Assembly: GCF_000017805.1 (NCBI RefSeq)
Contig: NC_009767.1
Span: 1,054,001 to 1,118,000, forward strand
Direction: 5' to 3'
DNA length: 64,000 bases
DNA from: Roseiflexus castenholzii DSM 13941
GTDB taxonomy: Bacteria; Chloroflexota; Chloroflexia; Chloroflexales; Roseiflexaceae
Shown here: piece by piece, positions 48,445 through 57,041 of the stretch
How positions within the stretch are numbered: position 1 is the stretch's first letter
How the letters are laid out: every line of letters starts with the position of its first letter
Program-made: the position numbers and the translations under genes
Notes under the pieces: generated by a model
Seen by the model: only the letters and a program-made list of their open reading frames with translations
What the model was told of the DNA's origin: nothing
The model's database searches: none

Positions 48445-50826
48445 TCAGGAAGCCGTCTGCGCGGCGCGGATCGCCTTCCACACATTCTCCGGCGTCGCCG
48501 GCATCTGCATGTGTTTGACGCCAAATGGCGAGAGTGCGTCGATCACGGCGTTCATCACCGCCTGCGCACTGGCGATCGTCCCTGCTTCGCCCGCGCCCTT
48601 CACCCCCATTGGGTTGACCGGGCTGGGAGTGACGGTGCGATCTGTCTCGAACGGCGGTAGCATATGCGCTGCGGGCACGGCATAGTCCATCAGGGTGCCG
48701 CTGACGAGTTGCCCGTTCTCATCGTACACAGCGCGCTCGTAGAGCGCCTGCGCCACCCCCTGGGCAATGCCGCCGTGAATCTGACCATCGACAATCAGCG
48801 GGTTGATGACATTGCCGCAGTCATCGACCGCCACGTAGCGCTTCAGATCGACGATGCCGGTGTCCGGGTCCACCTCGACAATGGCAATATGCGTGCCGAA
48901 GGGGAAGGTGCAGTTCGGCGGATCGTAGTAGCTGGTTTCGTCGAGGAATGGCTCCATACCTTCCGGCAGGTCGTATGCCACCGATGCCTGAAGCGCAATC
49001 TCCGCCAGCGTCTTGGCGCGGTCGGGCGATCCTTTGACGTAGACACGCCCATTCTCGTACACCATGTCGTCGGGATTGGCTTCGAGCATGTGCGCGGCGA
49101 GTTTCTTTGCCTTTTCCTTGATCTTCGCCACACTGCGGTAGACTGCTGTGCCGCCGACCGCCAGCGAGCGCGATCCATAGGTGCCGTAGCCGAACGGCGT
49201 ACCGGCTGTGTCGGAGTGCTCGATCACCACATCGTCATACGGCACGCCAAGTTCATCGGCAACGATCTGCGCGAAAGTCGTTTCGACACCCTGCCCGTGC
49301 GGGAGCGACCCGGTCGTCACGACAACTTTGCCGGTCAGGTGAATGCGCACATTGGCGCTCTCCCATAGACCGGCGCCCCACCCTTCGCCGGGAAGACCAA
49401 TCCATTTACTTGGCGCCACGCCGCAGATTTCGACATACGAACTGATGCCGAGTCCCAGGTATCTGCCATGTTTGCGCGCCTCTTCCTGTTCCTTGCGGAA
49501 GTTGGCGTACCCGATGATGTCGAGCGCCTTGTTGAGCGCTGCTTCGTAGTTGCCGCTGTCATACGGCAGCAGACCCATGCCATTGTCGTAGGGGAACGCA
49601 TCGGGTGGAATGAAGTTCTTGCGCCGCACCTCTGCCGGGTCCATCCCGATTTCAGCGGCGAAGCGATCGACCATGCGTTCGATCAGGTACGACGCTTCGG
49701 GACGACCGGCGCCGCGGTAGGCATCGACCATCGCCGTGTTGGTGTAAACGCCGTATACTTTGACATAGGCTGCGGGAATGCGGTAGACGCCGGTGATAAT
49801 CCGGCCGTAGAGCGTCGTCGGAATGCCAGGCGCAATTGTGCTGAGGTAAGCGCCAAGGTTGGCATAGGTGGTGACGCGCAGCCCGGTGATGGCGCCGTCG
49901 CGGGTGCCGGCAATTTCAACGTCGGTGATATGATCGCGCCCATGGGTCGAGTACTTGTAATTTTCACTCCGGTCTTCGACGAACTTCACCGGACGCCCGA
50001 TTTTGCGCGCCGCCCACATCGTGAAGGCCATGTCGTTGTAGCAGAAAATCTTCTGCCCAAACCCGCCGCCGACGTTTGGCGAAATGACACGCAGTTTCGT
50101 TTCGGGAATACCGAAGACAAACGCCGTCAGCAACAGCCGCATGACGTGCGGCGCCTGCGAAGTTGTCCAAAGGGTGAACTCACCGGTTGCCTGCTCATAG
50201 CGCGCAATCGCGCCACGGGTTTCCATCGGCGTCGGAATGAGGCGCTGATTGATAATCTGCTCGCGCACCACTACTTCGGCGGCGGCGATGGCGGCATCGG
50301 CTTTCGCCTTATCGCCCGCATCCCATTCCATCACAATATTGTTCGGCGCATTCTCGTGAAGTTGCGGCGCACCCGGCTCGGTGGCTTTTTTGGCATCCAC
50401 CACCACCGGCAGCGGCTCATACTCGACTTCGATCAAGTCGCAGGCATCGCGCGCGATGTAGCGATCCTCGGCGATCACCAGCGCAACCGGATCACCGGCG
50501 AAATGCACCTCACCGACCGCCAGGACGCGCGGCGTGTTGACATTGTTCTTCACGCGCCCTGCCTGCCAGGCGCACGGCAGCGGATTGAGGTCGAGCATAT
50601 CTTCGCCGGTGAAGACGGCAACCACCCCCGGATGGGCTTTCGCCTTGCTCGTATCGATGGATTTGATCTTTGCGTGGGCATAGGGGCTGCGCAACACACA
50701 GGCGTGTGTCATGCCCGGAAGTTTAATGTCGTCGAGGAAGCTGCCCTGTCCTGTGATCAATTGTGGGTCTTCACGACGCTTAATCGCCTGACCCACCAGC
50801 CTCGTTGGCATCGTTTCAGCCGTCAT
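48445..50826 (-). CDS. coxL: Molybdopterin-binding hydroxylase large subunit, form II CoxL
   Basis: 793 residues. Molybdenum cofactor motifs: NVGGGFGQK, the active-site loop AYRGAGRPEAS, GSLPHGQGVETT, and the C-terminal catalytic Glu in VKGAGEAG. Form I aerobic CO dehydrogenases have AYxCSFR in the loop; AYRGAGR marks form II, whose substrate is unproven (CO or another aldehyde/heterocycle). It makes an LMS heterotrimer with coxM and coxS. ATG 50826 follows GAAGGGAAAAG. Cofactor-insertion genes (coxD/E/F, MobA-like) are not in the window. Confidence 0.94.
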   Translation of the reverse strand: MTAETMPTRLVGQAIKRREDPQLITGQGSFLDDIKLPGMTHACVLRSPYAHAKIKSIDTSKAKAHPGVVAVFTGEDMLDLNPLPCAWQAGRVKNNVNTPRVLAVGEVHFAGDPVALVIAEDRYIARDACDLIEVEYEPLPVVVDAKKATEPGAPQLHENAPNNIVMEWDAGDKAKADAAIAAAEVVVREQIINQRLIPTPMETRGAIARYEQATGEFTLWTTSQAPHVMRLLLTAFVFGIPETKLRVISPNVGGGFGQKIFCYNDMAFTMWAARKIGRPVKFVEDRSENYKYSTHGRDHITDVEIAGTRDGAITGLRVTTYANLGAYLSTIAPGIPTTLYGRIITGVYRIPAAYVKVYGVYTNTAMVDAYRGAGRPEASYLIERMVDRFAAEIGMDPAEVRRKNFIPPDAFPYDNGMGLLPYDSGNYEAALNKALDIIGYANFRKEQEEARKHGRYLGLGISSYVEICGVAPSKWIGLPGEGWGAGLWESANVRIHLTGKVVVTTGSLPHGQGVETTFAQIVADELGVPYDDVVIEHSDTAGTPFGYGTYGSRSLAVGGTAVYRSVAKIKEKAKKLAAHMLEANPDDMVYENGRVYVKGSPDRAKTLAEIALQASVAYDLPEGMEPFLDETSYYDPPNCTFPFGTHIAIVEVDPDTGIVDLKRYVAVDDCGNVINPLIVDGQIHGGIAQGVAQALYERAVYDENGQLVSGTLMDYAVPAAHMLPPFETDRTVTPSPVNPMGVKGAGEAGTIASAQAVMNAVIDALSPFGVKHMQMPATPENVWKAIRAAQTAS

Positions 50827-50907
50827 TGCTGTTTCTTTTCCCTTCTAGTGCGGAGAAAACCAGAAGTCGAGCGACAGGTGCGGTCATCCAGGATTCGACG
50901 GAACGCC

Positions 50908-51390
50908 TTATACAGTCACTTCTTCGCTGCGCATCTTTGCCGCAGCGTACTGCACAGCGCGCACAATGTTGTGATACCCGGTGCAGCGGCAGAGGTTCCC
51001 CTCCAGCCCGTGGCGCACCTCCTCGTCAGTCGGGTTGGGGTTCTGCTGCAACAGGTCGTAGGCAGCCATGATCATGCCGGGTGTGCAGTAGCCGCACTGC
51101 AAGCCGTGGCACTCCCAGAACCCCTCTTGCAACGGATGCAACTGCCCGTTTTGCGCCAACCCTTCGATTGTCAGCACATTCGCGCCATCAGCCTGCACTG
51201 CCAGCATCGTACACGACTTGACGCTGACACCGTCAACCAGCACCACGCACGCGCCACACTGGCTGGTATCACAGCCGATGTGCGTGCCGGTCAGGTTCAG
51301 GTGCTCGCGCAGGTAATGCACCAGCAACGTGCGCGGCTCGACGTCGTTGGTGTACGACTTGCCATTGACCGTAACCGTGATTGTTGCCAC
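50908..51390 (-). CDS. coxS: [2Fe-2S] small subunit of molybdenum hydroxylase
   Basis: 160 residues. The plant-ferredoxin cluster cysteines are in GCDTSQCGACVVLVDG...SC; the second cluster uses CGYCTPG and CRCTGY. It relays electrons from the Mo site to FAD. The start is set at GTG 51390 because GAGGAGG lies eight bases before it; a GTG at 51399 lies inside that Shine-Dalgarno and is unlikely. It follows coxG by about 50 bases. Confidence 0.94.
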   Translation of the reverse strand: MATITVTVNGKSYTNDVEPRTLLVHYLREHLNLTGTHIGCDTSQCGACVVLVDGVSVKSCTMLAVQADGANVLTIEGLAQNGQLHPLQEGFWECHGLQCGYCTPGMIMAAYDLLQQNPNPTDEEVRHGLEGNLCRCTGYHNIVRAVQYAAAKMRSEEVTV

Positions 51391-51439
51391 TGTTGACACC
51401 TCCTCATTGAGCGACGGATAAACGGGACAGGGAGATATG

Positions 51440-52189
51440 CTAGCGTTCCCGGCGGCTGCGCGACCGACCGAGAATGTAGCCGATCAGGAAGGCGACCACA
51501 ATCCAGGGCGCCCAGGGGCGTTCGGCGATAAAATCGTTGATAATGCCAAAAACGACCGATTCGGGACGCAATTGTTCCTCGGGAGGAACCACCACCGTCC
51601 TTCGTTCAGGGGCAGGGGGCGGCGCAGCGGGCGCTTCAGCGGTTGCGGGAGCGGCGCTTACAGCCGAAGGAACGGCGGGCGCTTCGGTGGTTGAAACGCC
51701 TGCGGCGGGCGCTTCGGCGGTTGAAACACCTGCGGCGACCGGAGCGGCAGCGCGCGCGGCGACCTGCTCGGCGAGCGCCTTGAGCGACTGATTGATCAAC
51801 TGGCGCGACGCGCCTTCGATCAGGCGCTGCCCGACGCTTGCCAGCGTCCCGCCGACCTGCGCCTCGCCGCCGTACATGAGCACCGTTTTCCCGTCTTGCG
51901 CCACAAGATCAACAGTGCCGACGCCGTCGACCACGCCGTTGGCGCTTTTCCCACTGGCAATCAGTTTATAGTGATTTGGCGGGTCGATGTCCTCGATGCG
52001 AATACGACCGTTGTACACGCCACGGATCGCCTGGATGCCGATTTTGATCGTCCCTTCGTATTCATTGTCGCCAATCTGCTCAAGGCGTTCGCATCCTGGA
52101 ACGATTCGCGCCAGCACCTCGATGTCGTTCAGCGCTTCCCACACGATGTCACGCGGCGCGTCAATCGTGTAGCTCCCGGAAATCTTCAC
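51440..52189 (-). CDS. coxG: CoxG-like SRPBCC protein with Ala/Pro linker and membrane anchor
   Basis: 249 residues. Residues 1-145 form an SRPBCC/CoxG domain (MKISGSYTIDAPRDIVWEAL...). A linker of about 75 residues rich in Ala, Pro and Thr follows, with repeated STAEAPA/STTEAPA units. A C-terminal membrane helix (APWIVVAFLIGYILG) then ends in SRSRRER. CoxG anchors CO dehydrogenase to the membrane in Oligotropha. First gene of the operon, starting with GTG. Its position first, rather than last, is unusual. Confidence 0.88.
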   Translation of the reverse strand: MKISGSYTIDAPRDIVWEALNDIEVLARIVPGCERLEQIGDNEYEGTIKIGIQAIRGVYNGRIRIEDIDPPNHYKLIASGKSANGVVDGVGTVDLVAQDGKTVLMYGGEAQVGGTLASVGQRLIEGASRQLINQSLKALAEQVAARAAAPVAAGVSTAEAPAAGVSTTEAPAVPSAVSAAPATAEAPAAPPPAPERRTVVVPPEEQLRPESVVFGIINDFIAERPWAPWIVVAFLIGYILGRSRSRRER

Positions 52190-52329
52190 TGAACCGATCC
52201 TTTCGTTGCACCAAGAGACCCGGAGTCTGGCGGAGTGATGTTATGCACAAAACACAGCGTCCGCGCGCGCGAGACTGCGGAGGTCGTGCAAAGCGTCTTG
52301 TCTGGACACTGTGTATGCTCTCTGTATGT

Positions 52330-52358
52330 ATGGTACCGACAGGTGTGCTGTTTGTCAA
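52330..52358 (-). promoter_or_regulatory. Promoter of the cox operon
   Basis: Minus strand: TTGACA (52358-52353), exactly 17 bases, TACCAT (52335-52330). Leader of about 135 bases to coxG. Confidence 0.65.
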
Positions 52359-52363
52359 GCGCA

Positions 52364-53890
52364 TCAGAACCGTGGCAATTCGATGTTCGGCATGTGCGCC
52401 GCTTGATCGCGCAACGCCTGCACTGCGCGCGGTTGGGGCAGGCGCAGTGTGTGTGATTCGGCTTGGACAAGTTCAATGAATCGGTCGATCAGACCTGAAT
52501 CCCACTGACTTCCGCGTCCGCGCTGAAGTTCGGCGATGGCTTCTTCCTGGCTCATCGCGCGGCGATAGGCGCGATCCGAAGTCATAGTATCGTAGGCGTC
52601 GGCAATCGCCATAATTCGGGCTTCGAGCGGTATCTGATCGCCGGACAGTCCATCGGGATAGCCGGCGCCATCGATCCGCTCGTGATGATAGCGAATAATG
52701 GGCAATACGGCGCGCAGCGCCTTGATACCACGCACGATCTCGACGCCGATCACCGCGTGCGCGCGCATGATCTCCATTTCTTCGGGCGACAGATACATCG
52801 GTTTCAGCAGAATGGCATCGGGTACGCCGATCTTGCCAATGTCGTGAAGCAGCCCGCCGTAGCGTAGCGCCTCGATGCGGTCGTGTTCGAGACCGACGAC
52901 TTCACCAAGGCGCACGGCATACTGCATCACTTGCAGCGAATGCCCGGCAGTGTACGGATCGCGCGCATCGATCGCCGCTGCCAGCGCAACGATGGTTTCG
53001 AGATTCTGTTGCTTCAACTGGCGATAGAGACGGCTGTTGTCGAGCGAGGCGGCAATCTGCGAGGCGCAGATTGCCAGGAGGGTGCGGTCATCGCTATCGA
53101 ACCCCGGTTGATCAGGGGTGCGAATCAGATCGAGTACGCCAACCGGTCGATCATTGCTCCGCAAGACGAGGCGTGCCAGATGGGAAGGCGCGACCGGCTC
53201 CCGACGATTGATCAGTTGAGCATGTTGCTCGAAGAGGGAGTCATAACCAGGCTCCTGGCGGAGTGGAACGCGAACGCCAACCAAAGTGGGTGCAGGTGTC
53301 CCCCGATGGGCGAGCAGTTCGAGTTCGTGATCTTCGGGATGCACAAGGGAAAGGGAAAGTGCTGCCGGTGAAAAGCGCCGCCAGAGCAATTCGACAATCT
53401 CGCGCACCGCCGTGTCGGTGTCGAGCGTGCTGGTAAACGTCTGGCTGATCTCATACAGCGCGACGACCTCGGAGAGGCGCTGCCGCTCCTGGCGCACCCG
53501 CCGCCATTCGACGGCGCGGCGCACCGTTCGTTCGAGTTCATCGACGCTGAACGGCTTGGTCAGGTAGTCGAATGCGCCCAGTTTCAGCGCCTCGCGCGCC
53601 GTATCAACCGTCGCATATGCGGTAAACATGATTGCATCGAGATCGGCATAATGTTCACGTAGTTCCCGCAGGAGCGCCATGCCGCCCATTTCGGGCATTT
53701 GCAGATCGGTCAACACCAGATCGAACGGATGGGTCTGAAGAATATCTAACGCTTCCCGTCCGTTGCACGCCGTTTTGACTGCAAACCCTTTCATGTGCAA
53801 CAATCGCGCGCAGAAACTGCTGACCATCGGATCATCTTCGACAATCAGCACCCGTACCGGATCGGCGCTGGTTGACAGGGTGTGACTCAT
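52364..53890 (-). CDS. Response regulator with GAF and HD-GYP domains
   Basis: 508 residues. A receiver domain (about 10-125, Asp in LVLTDLQMPEMGG, Lys in LTKPFSVDE) is followed by a GAF domain (about 145-305). HD-GYP (about 310-480) has HDIGKIGVPD, HHERIDGAGYPDGL and the GYP variant, with AIADAYDTMTSDRAYR. HD-GYP proteins hydrolyse cyclic di-GMP to pGpG or GMP. ATG 53890 was chosen over 53980; family similarity begins near it. Transcribed leftward after the single-domain regulator, but with a terminator between them. Confidence 0.92.
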   Translation of the reverse strand: MSHTLSTSADPVRVLIVEDDPMVSSFCARLLHMKGFAVKTACNGREALDILQTHPFDLVLTDLQMPEMGGMALLRELREHYADLDAIMFTAYATVDTAREALKLGAFDYLTKPFSVDELERTVRRAVEWRRVRQERQRLSEVVALYEISQTFTSTLDTDTAVREIVELLWRRFSPAALSLSLVHPEDHELELLAHRGTPAPTLVGVRVPLRQEPGYDSLFEQHAQLINRREPVAPSHLARLVLRSNDRPVGVLDLIRTPDQPGFDSDDRTLLAICASQIAASLDNSRLYRQLKQQNLETIVALAAAIDARDPYTAGHSLQVMQYAVRLGEVVGLEHDRIEALRYGGLLHDIGKIGVPDAILLKPMYLSPEEMEIMRAHAVIGVEIVRGIKALRAVLPIIRYHHERIDGAGYPDGLSGDQIPLEARIMAIADAYDTMTSDRAYRRAMSQEEAIAELQRGRGSQWDSGLIDRFIELVQAESHTLRLPQPRAVQALRDQAAHMPNIELPRF

Positions 53891-53996
53891 AAGACGGTCT
53901 TGCTTGAATGAGCATTGATCAACGGATCGTATTATAGCGCAGGGGCGTTTCCTGTTCCGTACCAGGATAGTAGCGCTCAAGAATCGTCCGCATACG

Positions 53997-54021
53997 AAAA
54001 AGCCGCGCTATGGAGCGCGGC
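53997..54021 (-). terminator. Intrinsic terminator after the single-domain response regulator
   Basis: Minus strand: 8-bp perfect stem GCCGCGCT/AGCGCGGC with loop CCAT, followed by TTTTT. It separates this gene from the HD-GYP gene. Confidence 0.85.
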
Positions 54022-54051
54022 CGGCAATGCTAGGGAGGAGCGCAGAAGCAA

Positions 54052-54471
54052 TCAGGGGTTGGAGGGGCGCTGACGGCTCTGGAAGTAGGTGTGGACCCGT
54101 CGTTCGAGTTCTTCAAAGTCAAACGGTTTGGCAAGATAGTCGTTGGCGCCAAGGCGCATCGCCTGTTTTTGGGTATCGGGTGTGCCGAATGCGGTGATGA
54201 GGATGATGTAGATGTCGCCAAAATCACGGCGGATGGCGCGGATGAGATCCAGCCCGTCCATGCGCGGCATGTTCATGTCGGTGATCACCAGGTCGCAGTG
54301 GTGGCGCTGTAACACTTCAATCGCTGCGATGCCATCTTCGGCTTCCAGAACAACGTATCCGCCATTCGCCAACAGAAACTTGTAGAGACGCCGGGTTGCT
54401 GCATCATCCTCGACGATCAAAACCGTATCACTGCTGTGTCCGTTGTGCGACAGTTCGGTCGTCTTCGACAT
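54052..54471 (-). CDS. Single-domain response regulator
   Basis: 139 residues, receiver domain only (CheY/Spo0F type). The acidic pair EDD and phospho-acceptor Asp in LVITDMNMPRMDG are present, with Thr in LITAFG and Lys in LAKPFDFEEL. With no output domain it must relay phosphate or bind a partner. ATG 54471 follows CGGAGGCG. No kinase gene is adjacent. Confidence 0.93.
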   Translation of the reverse strand: MSKTTELSHNGHSSDTVLIVEDDAATRRLYKFLLANGGYVVLEAEDGIAAIEVLQRHHCDLVITDMNMPRMDGLDLIRAIRRDFGDIYIILITAFGTPDTQKQAMRLGANDYLAKPFDFEELERRVHTYFQSRQRPSNP

Positions 54472-54976
54472 ACAAACGCCTCCGCTGTTCTGTAAACCCC
54501 GAGACTATCCGCTGTTCAACCCGCCGCGAACACTTCGGATGGCGTCATGCTCCGGCATGGGGTTGGTTTTGCCGCTGTTATGGATACAAACGCCAGAATG
54601 CCCCGTAATGATACTACTATTCTACCATATTTTTATGATTGCCCGATGACGATGAACGGATCGTAATCTCTTCGTAATACAGCAATCTGTCTGATCGTCC
54701 GTGATGCCGTCGGGCGTCCCTGACCCCCTTTTCCCCTCCCAACCTCCCCGCACCGGAGTTCAAGAGCGGATCGCGCGCATGCATGGCATTGGGATGCGCC
54801 GTTTTCCCCTCACCCCCCGCCCCGCTCCCGAGCGCGTGCGCGGGCGACCGGCGCCACGTGCGCGGACGTCCCACGGTGGAAGCGTCGGTGTTCGCGCGGG
54901 TGGTCTGTCCGCCCTGAAACCCCGTATCGAAGGGAGGCACGCACCCGCTCACCCCACGAAGCAGTGCTCCTATCCC
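54472..54976. other. Non-coding C-rich intergenic region
   Basis: 505 bases with no credible gene. It contains pyrimidine-rich runs (CCCTTTTCCCCTCCCAACC) and GCGCGTGCGCGG palindrome-like words; base-pairing arms near 54838-54865 may fold. A weak leftward promoter may lie near 54660. Confidence 0.4.
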
Positions 54977-55834
54977 CTAACCGCTTACCCCGACCCTCGC
55001 CAGAAACGCCTGACACCATCCTTCGGGCAACTGCGCAAGTGGTTGGTGCGGATGATGTGAGTCGGAACCGCCTGTGATCAGCAAGGCGTACCGTTGCGCC
55101 AGGCGCTGATACATCGTTACCTGATCGGGATGATGAGTCGGGTAGTAGACTTCGATGCCATCCAGTCCCGCTGCCGCCATCGCAGCAATGTCCTCCGCAG
55201 TCGCCGGGATGGCGTACACCCCTTTCGAGCGCCCCGGATGCGCCAGTACCGCCACACCTCTCACAGCATGCGCAACGGCGATGATCTCATCGACGGCAGG
55301 AGGACGATAGGCGCCGGGCAGGTGCGTCAGAATATAGCGCATTCCCGCACTTTCGTCATCTTCTCCAGACAGTCGATTTGGCAGGTCGTTCGACCTGCCC
55401 AGCGCCGTTCCAATGTCGGCGACGTTCGGCGGACGCCCCAGTTCATCGATGCCGGTCAGACGAAACCCTGCGCGCATCAGCCTATCGCGCAGCGCTGCGG
55501 CATCAGCCCGATTGCGCGCTTCCACCGAACGGCAGAGCGCCTGCAATTGGGGCGCATCGGGGTCGACGCCGTACACGAGCACATGCCAGAGTTTGAACGG
55601 CAGCAGATCGTCAGAACGACCGGCAGGGAAGCCGCTGTCGATCTCGACCCCGGAAATGACCTGAATGCCAATGCGCGCGCCTGCTTCTTGCGTGGCGCGA
55701 ACAGTGGCGGTGGTATTGTGATCGGTGACGGCGATCACGCGCAGACCGGCGCGCGCTGCCGCTTCCGCCAGCATCTCCGGCGTCCACGTTGCGTGATGAG
55801 GCGTCGCATGGGTGTGAATGTGCAGGTCGATCAT
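54977..55834 (-). CDS. PHP-domain phosphoesterase
   Basis: 285 residues, stand-alone PHP domain like RNase AM/YciV-type nucleases. Metal ligands: MIDLHIHTHA at the N-terminus, VTDHNTT, GVEIDSG, VLAHPGRSKG, YYPTHHPDQ and GGSDSHHPH. A nuclease or 5'-phosphatase role is predicted. ATG 55834 overlaps the patatin stop (ATGA), so it is translationally coupled; earlier in-frame codons lie inside the patatin gene. Confidence 0.9.
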   Translation of the reverse strand: MIDLHIHTHATPHHATWTPEMLAEAAARAGLRVIAVTDHNTTATVRATQEAGARIGIQVISGVEIDSGFPAGRSDDLLPFKLWHVLVYGVDPDAPQLQALCRSVEARNRADAAALRDRLMRAGFRLTGIDELGRPPNVADIGTALGRSNDLPNRLSGEDDESAGMRYILTHLPGAYRPPAVDEIIAVAHAVRGVAVLAHPGRSKGVYAIPATAEDIAAMAAAGLDGIEVYYPTHHPDQVTMYQRLAQRYALLITGGSDSHHPHQPLAQLPEGWCQAFLARVGVSG

Positions 55835-56964
55835 GGCTGGTCGAGCAGGCGGTCGAGCAGACGGTTGTCGAGCGCACGCAGCGCGTCGTTGCGCCCCATC
55901 TCGAAAAGGGTCCGATGGTTGTGTTCCTCGTAGTCGATAATCCACTCCAGCGGCATAAGTTGCTGCGGCGCAACGACCAGCGGTTCGGTAATGATACGCG
56001 GAATGTTTCCCTCTATCCGCAAGTCGGGATTGCCGGTCTGTTGCGCGGCGCGTTCAAGTTTGTGCATTGCCTCAGCCAGTCGATTGTAGGCGCGCAAGGT
56101 TTTGATTGCGGTGCGATACGATGCCAGCAATGCCCAATCAAGCGTCAGCGACAATGCCTGCACCAGGTCCTGCGGCACTTCCTGCAATTGCTGGCGCATC
56201 ACTTCGGGCGCCACATCCCACGGCGTCATCATCACGACGACGATCTCGACATCCTCTCTGGCTGCCAGATCGATCACCGGTCCCAGCGGCGTGTTTGCCA
56301 GTATTGCGCCATCCCAATATTTGCGACCGTCGATCTCCGTCCACGGATAGACCGTCGGAATGCTCGATGATGCCATCAAATGCTCGATAGTGATGGTGTC
56401 GGCTGGATGGTTGCGCAGCGGTCGGTTGCAGAAGACGCGCAGATCGCCGGATTGCAGATCGGTGGCGGTCAGCAACAGCGCAGGAGCGTCTGGCGCATTG
56501 ATCCGCTCGAAGTCCATCCAGCGGCTTAGCGTATGGCGCCAGGGAGTAGTGTCGAGCATGCTGCGAAATGGTCGGCTACGAAAAACGCTGCTGATGCGCT
56601 CGATCAATCCTTCGGCGCTCATCTTGCGCTCTTCCGGCGGCAGCATCGCAGGCGATCCGCCATGCGCTTCCGAGGTCAATACACTGCGCATCAGGAAGCG
56701 AACAAGTGGGCGGCTGACCGTTGGCAGATCGCTCGATAGCCGATGCACATCCTCGGTGTGCATCTCAAGCCAGCGCGCCTTCAGTTCAGCGACGGTCAGA
56801 CCCGACGCCAGCGCTGCGGCATTGATCGCTCCGATTGACGTGCCGGCAAGGATGTCGGGACCTCTTCCATCCTGCATCCAGCCGCGTTCGACTAGCGCCT
56901 CGATCACCCCGACGTGATAGGCGCCACGACCGCCGCCGCCTGAGAGGACTAGCGCTTTTTTCAT
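55831..56964 (-). CDS. Patatin-like phospholipase
   Basis: 377 residues. The oxyanion loop GGGGRGAYHVG opens the protein, followed by the Ser of GTSIGAINAA (GxSxG) and the Asp of WDGAILANTPLG (DG[A/G]), so both residues of the catalytic dyad are present. Such enzymes release fatty acids from membrane lipids. No signal peptide. ATG 56964 follows AGAGGAGGTC. Middle gene of the GT39-patatin-PHP operon, 77 bases after the GT39 stop. Confidence 0.9.
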   Translation of the reverse strand: MKKALVLSGGGGRGAYHVGVIEALVERGWMQDGRGPDILAGTSIGAINAAALASGLTVAELKARWLEMHTEDVHRLSSDLPTVSRPLVRFLMRSVLTSEAHGGSPAMLPPEERKMSAEGLIERISSVFRSRPFRSMLDTTPWRHTLSRWMDFERINAPDAPALLLTATDLQSGDLRVFCNRPLRNHPADTITIEHLMASSSIPTVYPWTEIDGRKYWDGAILANTPLGPVIDLAAREDVEIVVVMMTPWDVAPEVMRQQLQEVPQDLVQALSLTLDWALLASYRTAIKTLRAYNRLAEAMHKLERAAQQTGNPDLRIEGNIPRIITEPLVVAPQQLMPLEWIIDYEEHNHRTLFEMGRNDALRALDNRLLDRLLDQP

Positions 56965-57041
56965 TGTTTCCCGACCTCCTCTGTATCCATTTCTTGCTGC
57001 ACAACTCGCCTTTCCGCCATGCCCGCGCGACTCGTACACCA

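Noticed and set aside
47051..48685. A 544-codon frame with SRLSPLA repeats
   Set aside because: Created by the 7-bp array, which is open in every plus frame, plus antisense coxM.
49468..51396. A 642-codon plus-strand frame opposite coxL and coxS
   Set aside because: Antisense shadow; the minus strand has all molybdenum hydroxylase motifs.
54617..54952. A 111-codon minus-strand frame between the regulator and PHP genes
   Set aside because: Low-complexity composition, no Shine-Dalgarno, no domain.
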